Assembly (NCBI GenBank): GCA_947174735.1
Contig: CAMWKC010000132.1
Coordinates: 1-6,348, forward strand
Origin: an uncultured Porphyromonadaceae bacterium
GTDB lineage: Bacteria > Bacteroidota > Bacteroidia > Bacteroidales > Muribaculaceae
Direction: 5' to 3'
Length of the DNA stretch: 6,348 bases
Shown: piece by piece, positions 1-6,348 of the stretch
Position numbering within the stretch: the stretch's first letter is position 1
How the letters are laid out: each line of letters begins with the position of its first letter
Program-made: the position numbers and the translations under genes
The notes under the pieces: generated by a model
What the model saw: the letters and a program-made list of their open reading frames with translations, nothing else
Databases searched by the model: none
What the model was told of the DNA's origin: nothing

Positions 1-1
1 G

Positions 2-142
2 ACTGTAAACGGCAGTAATGTTATTTCACAGAAAGTATCCGGAGAATCGGCACAGTTCGAACTGCCTGCTTCAAACGGAGTTTTTATCGTCAGAGTGCTT
101 CTTGAGAACGGCAACAGCATAACCAGAAAAATAATCAGATAA
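2..142 (+). CDS. C-terminal end of a T9SS-sorted secreted protein (5' truncated by window)
   Basis: An open frame enters from the left edge and runs 46 codons to a TAA at 140-142. The visible residues alternate short beta strands and turns and end with the segment GVFIVRVLLENG followed by SITRKIIR. This is the pattern of the T9SS type A C-terminal sorting domain: a glycine, a V-[FY]-[IV]-V-[RK] strand, an N-G turn, and a basic-hydrophobic last strand. In this family the domain directs export across the outer membrane and is usually cleaved off when the protein is attached to the surface or released. The functional part of the protein lies outside the window, so its role cannot be told. It ends 22 bases before the next gene on the same strand, which carries the same kind of sorting domain, so the two probably share a transcript. 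The reading frame is secure and the domain assignment is good. Confidence 0.85.
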   Translation, partial: TVNGSNVISQKVSGESAQFELPASNGVFIVRVLLENGNSITRKIIR

Positions 143-170
143 AATATAACCTAACATTTCCTCTATGATG
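143..170 (+). other. Short intergenic leader with tandem ATG start and no Shine-Dalgarno
   Basis: The 22 bases between the two + strand genes are A/T-rich and contain no AGGAGG-like motif. The downstream gene opens with two consecutive ATG codons (165 and 168), so the true start is uncertain by one residue. Lack of a Shine-Dalgarno is normal in Bacteroidota, where A-rich leaders favour initiation. I found no hairpin and no TAnnTTTG-type Bacteroidota promoter box here, which supports read-through from the upstream gene. Confidence 0.5.
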
Positions 171-3100
171 AAATTAAAACATCGGATTCAATCCGGTCTT
201 ATGGGTGCCTTGTGCGTAGGACTTACGACTGTGGCATTCGCGGCTCCGGACGATTCCAAACAGGTTTGGTCCCTCCTGACGGGACAGTTGAATAATCAGA
301 ATCCCACTACAGGTATTGTCAACTACAGCCTCGATGCTCCCGAGACATACGAGATGATACATGAGATTTCCAGCGGCAATTCTCTCGGTGCCGGTGTGAT
401 GGTAGACGGTATCTTCTATTGGTTCGAGTATCTGCAACAGGTCTATGGCTATGATTCGATAGCTCTGTATGCCTACGATACAGAGGATGAGTCCGTATCT
501 CTTGTTAAGAGTTACGGAGGTGCTAAGCAGGGTGTCTGCTTCTGTTCTCCTACATACGACTATCAGACTAAGACAGTATATGCACTTGATGGTCTGATGA
601 GCGGTATAGGTCTGGTGACGGTAGATCTTGAAACAGGTGAGGTAAACAAACTGATGTCACTCACCGGCATGATAAAGAATGAGGAGTATAATTCCGACGA
701 TTCTCTGAAGGCTATTGCTATGAATTATGACGGCGATATGTATGGTGTTTCTTACTGGGGCCGTCTGTATAAAATCAATAAGGTAAGCGGTGAGTGTACT
801 CTTATAGCTGATCTTGACTTCAATCCTGAGAAGGCTATAATGTATAATACTTCTTTAGCTTTTGATAATGATACCAATGAGCTTTACTGGCGTGTCTATA
901 CGTGGGTAAATCTTTATGAGGAACTCCGCAAGATAGATATTCACGACGGTACTACTACCCAGATTGGTATTTTCGGTGACGACAGGCTCTTCGGAGATTT
1001 CTATATTCCGTTTACAGTTGCTGCCGCCGGTGCTCCTGCGAAGGTTGCTGATCTGACAGTTATTCCTGACGCTCAGGGTACTCTCGGCGCTACACTGACA
1101 TGGACAAACCCGACAAGAACATACGGTCGAGGCGGTACTCTTGAATCTCTTCAGAAAATAGAAGTATATCGTAATGACGAACTGGTAGCTACTCTTGATA
1201 ATCCTGTTATCGGCGAGGAGATGAGCTGGCATGACGGCAACGTACCGTCAAGCGATCTCTATGCTTACAGAGTAGTTCCTTTCAATGAGGGCGGTCAGGG
1301 TGATCGTTCGTCTGTGACCATGTTCGTCGGTCAGGGTATTCCTATGCCTGTGACTGACCTTACACTCACAGCTGTAGGACCGGACGCTCTTCTTGAATGG
1401 ACTGCTCCTGAGCACGGTAAGTTTGACGCTTACCTTGACCTTGAGTCTCTGTGCTTCGAGATTACAAGATCTGACGGTGTGACTGTGGCTACAGATTGCA
1501 AAGAGAATCGTTTCCTTGACACCTCTATTGAAAATCTCGCACGTTACACCTACTATGTTAAGGCTAAGAATGTCGGTGGAGAATCTGTTGATGTATTCTC
1601 TGAAGGTGTAGTGTGTGGTCCTGCTGTTAATATTCCTGCTACTTTTGCATTTGAAACTGCTGATGAGTTTAGTCTGTGGTCAGCAATTGACGGCAACGGT
1701 GACCAGTCTACATGGTATTATTCTACCTGGCCTGTTACAGGTGCGAAATCCGATTATAGCTGGATGTACGGTTATCCGGCCCATGATTATTTTATTTCTC
1801 CCAAGATAGCCATGAAAGCCGGTCAGCATTATAAGGTTACTTTCGACGCTCTCCCGGCTAATAAGAACGTGACTGAGATTATTGCCGTCAGCTTTGGTCC
1901 TGAGGCTACCCCGGCTGTTCAGGATAGTGTGACCCAGTATGAGTTCAGAAGTGCTGCTGTCAGAACTTTCAGAGCTTCTCTTCCTGTAGTTAAAGAGGAT
2001 GGTAACTATAACTTCGGCTTCGTTCATCGTTCTGTTGAGCCTCAGTTCGGTCTTACTTTAGGCAATATCAGAATTGAAGAAGATCATGACGGTAATGTTG
2101 AGGGTAAAGTTACCTGTATGGGTACTCCGGTAACTAATGCTGTGATTTCGACAGAAGATGGTCTCTACACTGCAACCAGTGACAAAGAAGGATATTACCG
2201 GCTTGAGTATCTGCCTGCCGGCAGTCATCGTCTGCTTGTTTCAGCTTTAGGATATGAAGATACAGAAGTAAACGCTGAAGTTACCGAGCTTTCTACAGCC
2301 GTATACGATTTTGAACTTCAGGCCCTGCCGCAGTATGTTGTTTCAGGTTCTGTGATAGATGCTGTCGGTGAACCTGTAGAGGGTGCTTCAGTCTTCATTG
2401 GCGGTTATAATGCTTATGAAACTCTTACCGATGCCGGTGGTAGCTTCATCATACCCGGAGTTTACGCTCACACCGGTTATAGTCTGGTAATTGAGAAGAA
2501 CAATCTTCTTGCGTACAGCACTGTGATGGATATTGACAATGATGTGGACTGCGGTCAGATTACTCTTCAGGACAATCTGAAATCGCCTTACAAAGTCTCT
2601 GTCGAAGATGCGGGCACAAGTGCTTCTGTAAAATGGCAGGCTCCTCTTGGTGATCCTAAGGAATGTCGTTATGATGACGGTGTGTTTGTTCGTTCTCTCG
2701 GACTATCTTCCGGTTCAAGTCTGTCAGTATTCGGTCATGTTAACCGCACTCCTTCGGTACTGTACGGTGCTTCGTTCTACGTTATGTCGACAGTTGACAT
2801 TCAGCAGCATTACAGCGTACAGATACATGTATTTAACCTTGATGAGGAAGGTAATCCTACTGGTGAGCCTGTTTATAGCGACACTTACGTGCCTATGACC
2901 GATGATGCATGGACTGAGTACACCTTCCCATCTCCGATAGACTGTCCTAACGGTTACATGGTAGGTATCAGCTATTACGACTTTGTCAGTCTTGCAATCG
3001 ACGGCGACGGTGATAAAGACCGCTGGCCTTTCGCAGAGTATGTCAACTGTTTCTGTTCTGACTACACTGCCGGCGACTGGGCTTATCTTGACCAGACTGA

Positions 3101-4832
3101 TTTCAAGAGCAATTTCGCTTTCAGATCTGTAGCTGCTCCTTACGGTGACAACAGTCGCAATGCCCGCTGGATTAAGCATGCCGCTAACTATGAGGCTCCC
3201 GCAGTTATGCCGGAACTTTATACTGCTCCGGAGGGTTATGTACAGGGTGCTGAGAAACAGCTGAGAAAAGTTGTTGAAAACAGAATCAAATATAACGTTT
3301 ACCGTGGTATAAATAATCCGGATGTTGAAGCTACCGAATGGGAAGAATTAGCTTCCGGTATCAAGGGTAACAGTTACGAAGACGAGCAGTGGGGTAATCT
3401 GCCTCAGGCTGTTTACAGATATGGTGTGAAAGCCGTATATGCTAACGATGAAATGTCTTCTGTCACTACATGCGATAGCATCGGTAAGAATATGACAACA
3501 GTTCTGAAAGCAGTTGTCAAGACTGATACTCCTGATAACGAGGCTGAGGGTGCTGTATTGGCTCTGTTCTCTAATGACGGTGTATTCAGCTACTTCGCTA
3601 TGTTCGATGAGAACGGTGAGTGCACTATCGATAATATCTGGAAGAACTCTTACAGAATTATAATCTCTAAGAAGGGCTTCAATACTATCGAAGAAGTTGT
3701 CGATATGACCTCCGACAATCTCTACACTCTCTCTTACTCTATGATTGAAGACCGTGTCGCACCTAAGAACGTAAGAGCTGTGTATGAGACCGAGGATGGT
3801 ACAAGTCCGTTGGTAATCTGGAACTTCCCTGACCTTATCAGTGAGGATTTTGAAAGTCATGAGGACTTCGCTATCAATTCACCCGGAGAAATCGGCTGGC
3901 AGTACATTGACGGCGACGGTGGTGAAACAGGTGCCTTTATGGGTTACGAATGGCCCGGTATTTTCGAGCCGATGGCTTTCATGGTATTTAATCCGTATAA
4001 CACTACTCCTGACTGTACAGATATGGGTCTTTATCCTTATCAGGGACAGAAGATGCTGACTGACTTTGCTTCATACGGTGCGGCTAACGATGACTGGATT
4101 ATCTCGCCGAAACTCTACTTTGACGAAGACTTCAAGTTTAACTTCTTTGCATCGTGCTTCATCTACACTATGCCTGAGGTTATTCAGGTAGGTTATTCCG
4201 AGACAGGTTGTGAACCGGAAGACTTCATCTGGCTTGATGACAACAAGATTATAGGCAATTCTTATTGGGTTGAGTTCTCATACGACGTTCCTAAGTCAGC
4301 TAAATATGTGACTATACATTGTATCTCGAACCAGTGCTCGATTCTTATGCTCGACAACCTGCGTATAGGTCTGCCTTCTGAATTTGAGCAGGGTTATTAT
4401 GGTGCTCCGAGAAGAAAACCGTGTCTTGACTCTCTGTATGAGGTTTACCTTGATGACAATAAGATAGCGGATACAAGTGCTACCGAGTATCAGTTCAGCG
4501 GTCTTTCGGTTGGTACACATACTGTTGGTGTTCGTACACACTACACTTCAGGCTACTCGCCCATGTCTGTTATTGAAGTTGAGGTAGCTGAAGGCGGTAT
4601 TGTAAGTGTCGGCAATGTCAACAATGACCTCACAGGCATCGACCTTAAGGGTAGAACTTTGAAAGTCAATGGTGACTACGAGTCAGTATCTATCTACACC
4701 GTAGACGGTCTGACTCTGAAGAGCAATGTTAAGGAAGCTTCCTACGACCTGTCAGCTCTCGAAAGCGGCGTTTACGTCATCAGCGTTAATACCAAGACAG
4801 GCAACCGTCAGTACAAACTTCACCTCAAATAA
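165..4832 (+). CDS. Large secreted multidomain adhesin-like protein with T9SS sorting domain (FN3, jelly-roll and carboxypeptidase-regulatory-like modules)
   Basis: This 1555-residue protein is predicted to be exported and then secreted or surface-anchored by the T9SS. Modules in order: signal peptide 1-26 (basic start, hydrophobic core, AFA cleavage motif); propeller-like region ~28-288 with repeated short strands (LVTVDLETGEV, LYKINKVSGE); FN3 modules ~292-388 and ~393-487; jelly-roll (choice-of-anchor J/cleaved-adhesin-like) ~494-642; two carboxypeptidase-regulatory-like beta sandwiches ~644-722 and ~725-802; an FN3 (~807-1107) interrupted by a jelly-roll-like block ~835-994; a divergent third regulatory-like sandwich ~1113-1196; another FN3 (~1199-1478) interrupted by a jelly-roll ~1227-1403; sorting domain ~1485-1555, with ESGVYVISVNTKTG near the end and final KLHLK. 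Three acidic IDGxG motifs (508, 945, 1248) resemble the IDADGDG motif of Porphyromonas gingipain/HagA adhesin domains. I see no catalytic domain, so binding of host or glycan ligands is inference. The start is 165 or 168. No frameshift or internal stop is present. Module boundaries are by eye. Precise function is unknown. Confidence 0.93.
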   Translation: MMKLKHRIQSGLMGALCVGLTTVAFAAPDDSKQVWSLLTGQLNNQNPTTGIVNYSLDAPETYEMIHEISSGNSLGAGVMVDGIFYWFEYLQQVYGYDSIALYAYDTEDESVSLVKSYGGAKQGVCFCSPTYDYQTKTVYALDGLMSGIGLVTVDLETGEVNKLMSLTGMIKNEEYNSDDSLKAIAMNYDGDMYGVSYWGRLYKINKVSGECTLIADLDFNPEKAIMYNTSLAFDNDTNELYWRVYTWVNLYEELRKIDIHDGTTTQIGIFGDDRLFGDFYIPFTVAAAGAPAKVADLTVIPDAQGTLGATLTWTNPTRTYGRGGTLESLQKIEVYRNDELVATLDNPVIGEEMSWHDGNVPSSDLYAYRVVPFNEGGQGDRSSVTMFVGQGIPMPVTDLTLTAVGPDALLEWTAPEHGKFDAYLDLESLCFEITRSDGVTVATDCKENRFLDTSIENLARYTYYVKAKNVGGESVDVFSEGVVCGPAVNIPATFAFETADEFSLWSAIDGNGDQSTWYYSTWPVTGAKSDYSWMYGYPAHDYFISPKIAMKAGQHYKVTFDALPANKNVTEIIAVSFGPEATPAVQDSVTQYEFRSAAVRTFRASLPVVKEDGNYNFGFVHRSVEPQFGLTLGNIRIEEDHDGNVEGKVTCMGTPVTNAVISTEDGLYTATSDKEGYYRLEYLPAGSHRLLVSALGYEDTEVNAEVTELSTAVYDFELQALPQYVVSGSVIDAVGEPVEGASVFIGGYNAYETLTDAGGSFIIPGVYAHTGYSLVIEKNNLLAYSTVMDIDNDVDCGQITLQDNLKSPYKVSVEDAGTSASVKWQAPLGDPKECRYDDGVFVRSLGLSSGSSLSVFGHVNRTPSVLYGASFYVMSTVDIQQHYSVQIHVFNLDEEGNPTGEPVYSDTYVPMTDDAWTEYTFPSPIDCPNGYMVGISYYDFVSLAIDGDGDKDRWPFAEYVNCFCSDYTAGDWAYLDQTDFKSNFAFRSVAAPYGDNSRNARWIKHAANYEAPAVMPELYTAPEGYVQGAEKQLRKVVENRIKYNVYRGINNPDVEATEWEELASGIKGNSYEDEQWGNLPQAVYRYGVKAVYANDEMSSVTTCDSIGKNMTTVLKAVVKTDTPDNEAEGAVLALFSNDGVFSYFAMFDENGECTIDNIWKNSYRIIISKKGFNTIEEVVDMTSDNLYTLSYSMIEDRVAPKNVRAVYETEDGTSPLVIWNFPDLISEDFESHEDFAINSPGEIGWQYIDGDGGETGAFMGYEWPGIFEPMAFMVFNPYNTTPDCTDMGLYPYQGQKMLTDFASYGAANDDWIISPKLYFDEDFKFNFFASCFIYTMPEVIQVGYSETGCEPEDFIWLDDNKIIGNSYWVEFSYDVPKSAKYVTIHCISNQCSILMLDNLRIGLPSEFEQGYYGAPRRKPCLDSLYEVYLDDNKIADTSATEYQFSGLSVGTHTVGVRTHYTSGYSPMSVIEVEVAEGGIVSVGNVNNDLTGIDLKGRTLKVNGDYESVSIYTVDGLTLKSNVKEASYDLSALESGVYVISVNTKTGNRQYKLHLK

Positions 4833-4842
4833 ATCGATTCCC

Positions 4843-4863
4843 GGAAGTCTGTGACAGACTCCC
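4843..4863. repeat. Short inverted repeat / hairpin just after the large gene
   Basis: AGTCTGT at 4846-4852 and ACAGACT at 4854-4860 are perfect inverted arms around one central G. As RNA this gives a 6-bp stem with a TGA loop. Two further G-C pairs (4843-4844 with 4862-4863) extend it past one A-C mismatch. It starts 11 bases after the stop codon and precedes the stronger terminator hairpin. It may help protect the mRNA 3' end. On the minus strand it is followed by a T-rich stretch (GATTTATTTG) about seven bases beyond the stem, so it might also help end transcripts from the opposing gene. The role is uncertain. Confidence 0.45.
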
Positions 4864-4875
4864 TCTTTAACGAAG

Positions 4876-4916
4876 ACCGGCCCGACAGCTCTGTGCTGCG
4901 GGCCGGTTTGCTTTTT
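4876..4916 (+). terminator. Rho-independent terminator after the secreted-protein genes
   Basis: ACCGGCCCG (4876-4884) pairs perfectly with CGGGCCGGT (4899-4907). After a bulged A (4885), CAGC (4886-4889) pairs with GCTG (4895-4898). The result is a 13-bp, very GC-rich stem closing a five-base loop, followed by TTTGCTTTTT (4907-4916). This is a canonical intrinsic terminator for + strand transcription, placed 43 bases after the stop of the large gene. On the minus strand the hairpin also lies 29 bases beyond the cardiolipin synthase stop, but only a weak T-run (TCTTCGTT) follows, so termination in that direction would be less efficient. Confidence 0.9.
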
Positions 4917-4936
4917 CCTCACATCGTTACTCAAAG

Positions 4937-6348
4937 TCAGAGGATAGGGGCGAGGAGACGGACGAGGGATTCGAGGGCGCGTTGCAGGCGGGGACGGCGG
5001 TGCCATTCGGTGAGGGTGATTTTGCGGCAGTGGCGGAGATCGGTGAAGAATATGTCTCGCATACGTGCGTTGAATGCCGGGTCGTAGACCACGAGGTTAC
5101 ATTCAAAGTTGTTTTCGAGACTGCGGAAGTCGAAGTTGGTCGAGCCGGCTGTTACAAGGTCGTCATCAATGACTATTACCTTGGCATGTAGCATACCGGG
5201 TTCGTAGAAGTAGACTTTTATACCTGCACGGAGACATTGTGTGACGTATGAATAGGAGGCTAACTGGAGCATGTAGGAGTCGCTGCGTTCCGGCATCATA
5301 ATACGCACGTCTACCTGACTCATGGCTGCGATTTCAAGCGCCCGCAACAGACTTTCGGTAGGAAGGAAGTAAGGCGTCTGTATATAGACCGAACGGCGGG
5401 CACATGTTATGGCTTTCAGAAACACCATCGACAGATTATCGTATGGTTCCATAGGTCCGCTGGCTACCATCTGTACGCCTACGTTATTACGGTTGGGCGA
5501 CGGTTCGCAGTGCGGTGCGACGAGACGCGGCGTCTTTTTCATGAAATTCCAGTCGATAGCAAAGGAGTAGACCAATGATTCGACAATATCTCCGGTAAGT
5601 CGGAAATGAGTATCACGCCATACGCCTCCCTCGGCACGACGTTTTTCCTCGCGACGGCGTTTCAATCCTTTAGGCGGAGGAGTACCTAAGTAACGGTCAG
5701 CTATATTCATGCCGCCGATATAGCCTACGGCGCCGTCTATTACAACAAGTTTACGGTGATTACGCCAGTTTATACGGTTAGCCAACTGCGGGAAAGTAAC
5801 CCGGAAAAAAGGGTGTGTATCAATTCCGGCAGCTTTCATACGCTTGAAAAACGAACGGCTTGCTCCAAACGAACCTACGTGGTCGTAGATGACTTTAACT
5901 GTGACCCCGGCCTGTGCACGTTCTATCAGTATATCGGCTATTTCGTTGCCTAATTTATCGTCTTGAAATATGTAATATTGTAGTAGTATTGACTTTTGTG
6001 CTTCACGGAGGTCACGCTTCAGACTGTCAAACTTGGCCACGCCGTCTGTAAAGACCTCGATAGTATTATTAAGAGTCAGTGGGGCGTGACACAACTGACG
6101 TGCCATTTTCACTAACTGTCGTCGTGAAGGCGGCAATTCGAGAATATTCAGATCAACAGGAGGTGAAAGATGATGACGCATCAGCTTACGTTTGTTGTGG
6201 CGCGTTATCATGTGGCGTCCCTTCATGCTGCGTCCGAAGAAGAGATAAAATAGTAATCCCACTCCCGGCAGAAACACAAGCGCAAGCACCCAGGCCAGTG
6301 ACCGGATGGGATTACGGTTTTCTGATAGTACCACGACTATGAGTGTCA
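4937..6348 (-). CDS. cls: Cardiolipin synthase, phospholipase D superfamily (5' end beyond window)
   Basis: This membrane enzyme is expected to join two phosphatidylglycerol molecules into cardiolipin, releasing glycerol, at the inner membrane. The frame stays open to the right edge: in-frame codons for T-L-I-V precede the GTG at 6332-6334, so that GTG (residue 1 here) is probably internal and 10-20 residues are missing. The conserved SENRNP motif is followed by a transmembrane helix (~11-33); the usual first helix would lie off the window. Both catalytic HxKxxxxD motifs are intact: H193/K195/D200 with GGMN just after, and H383/K385/D390 with GSTNFD just after. The WRDTHFRLTG and QTPYFLPTE segments and the hydrophobic C-terminal end RLLAPIL also fit the family. 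About 20 basic residues (~217-237, KRRREEKRR core) appear inserted between the first HKD motif and WRDTH. The gene converges on the large secreted-protein gene with a 104-base gap and seems functionally unrelated to it. Its promoter lies outside the window. Confidence 0.95.
   Translation of the reverse strand, partial: TLIVVVLSENRNPIRSLAWVLALVFLPGVGLLFYLFFGRSMKGRHMITRHNKRKLMRHHLSPPVDLNILELPPSRRQLVKMARQLCHAPLTLNNTIEVFTDGVAKFDSLKRDLREAQKSILLQYYIFQDDKLGNEIADILIERAQAGVTVKVIYDHVGSFGASRSFFKRMKAAGIDTHPFFRVTFPQLANRINWRNHRKLVVIDGAVGYIGGMNIADRYLGTPPPKGLKRRREEKRRAEGGVWRDTHFRLTGDIVESLVYSFAIDWNFMKKTPRLVAPHCEPSPNRNNVGVQMVASGPMEPYDNLSMVFLKAITCARRSVYIQTPYFLPTESLLRALEIAAMSQVDVRIMMPERSDSYMLQLASYSYVTQCLRAGIKVYFYEPGMLHAKVIVIDDDLVTAGSTNFDFRSLENNFECNLVVYDPAFNARMRDIFFTDLRHCRKITLTEWHRRPRLQRALESLVRLLAPIL

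Noticed and set aside
60..164. A separate promoter for the large gene
   Set aside because: I found no TAnnTTTG -7 box with a suitable -33 TTTG in the end of the upstream gene or in the 22-base gap.
3348..3860. A 170-codon open frame on the minus strand, inside the large gene
   Set aside because: It is antisense to a continuous frame with clear domain motifs. Its translation has no recognisable domain or signal, and other antisense frames of this kind (for example 2724-3179 and 855-1232) occur along the same gene, as expected from its codon use.
165..4832. Tandem DNA repeats or recent internal duplication in the large gene
   Set aside because: The repeated modules are similar only at the level of short protein motifs. 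I saw no long matching DNA stretches, so the duplications, if any, are old.
4752..5087. Overlapping small frames on both strands across the convergent gene ends (4752-5006 minus, 4851-5087 plus)
   Set aside because: They overlap the terminator hairpin and the confirmed C-terminal ends of two real genes. Their Pro/Arg-rich translations are what GC-rich shadow frames give.
6332..6334. GTG as the start codon of the cardiolipin synthase
   Set aside because: The frame stays open upstream with hydrophobic codons, and family members have another membrane helix before SENRNP, so the gene most likely starts beyond the right edge.
6079..6342. Plus-strand frame opposite the 5' part of the cardiolipin synthase
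   Set aside because: It is antisense to the conserved membrane helix and SENRNP region, and its product shows no domain or signal peptide.

Overview
The window looks like chromosomal DNA of a gut-type Bacteroidales bacterium; Muribaculaceae or Prevotellaceae would fit, but this is inferred from protein style and not proven. Three things point there: two adjacent proteins end in type IX secretion system (T9SS) sorting domains, the large one is built from the modules common in surface proteins of that phylum, and there is no Shine-Dalgarno motif before its start.

Layout: positions 2-142 (+) are the last 46 codons of a secreted protein that begins outside the window. After 22 bases, a 1555-residue secreted multidomain protein (165-4832, +) fills about three quarters of the window. 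It has a signal peptide, a propeller-like N-terminal region, fibronectin type III (FN3) modules, jelly-roll modules resembling the gingipain/HagA adhesin domains, carboxypeptidase-regulatory-like modules and a T9SS sorting domain. No protease or glycosidase domain is recognisable. The 104-base gap 4833-4936 holds a short hairpin and a strong Rho-independent terminator for the + strand genes. A phospholipase D-type cardiolipin synthase runs convergently (4937-6348, -); its 5' end lies beyond the window.

The two + strand genes are probably co-transcribed and supply surface or secreted adhesin-like cargo. The cardiolipin synthase is a separate housekeeping unit of membrane lipid synthesis. I see no RNA genes, CRISPR array, insertion sequence or phage gene. 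The most interesting features are the apparent insertion of jelly-roll modules into two FN3 domains of the large protein and a short, very basic insertion in the cardiolipin synthase.
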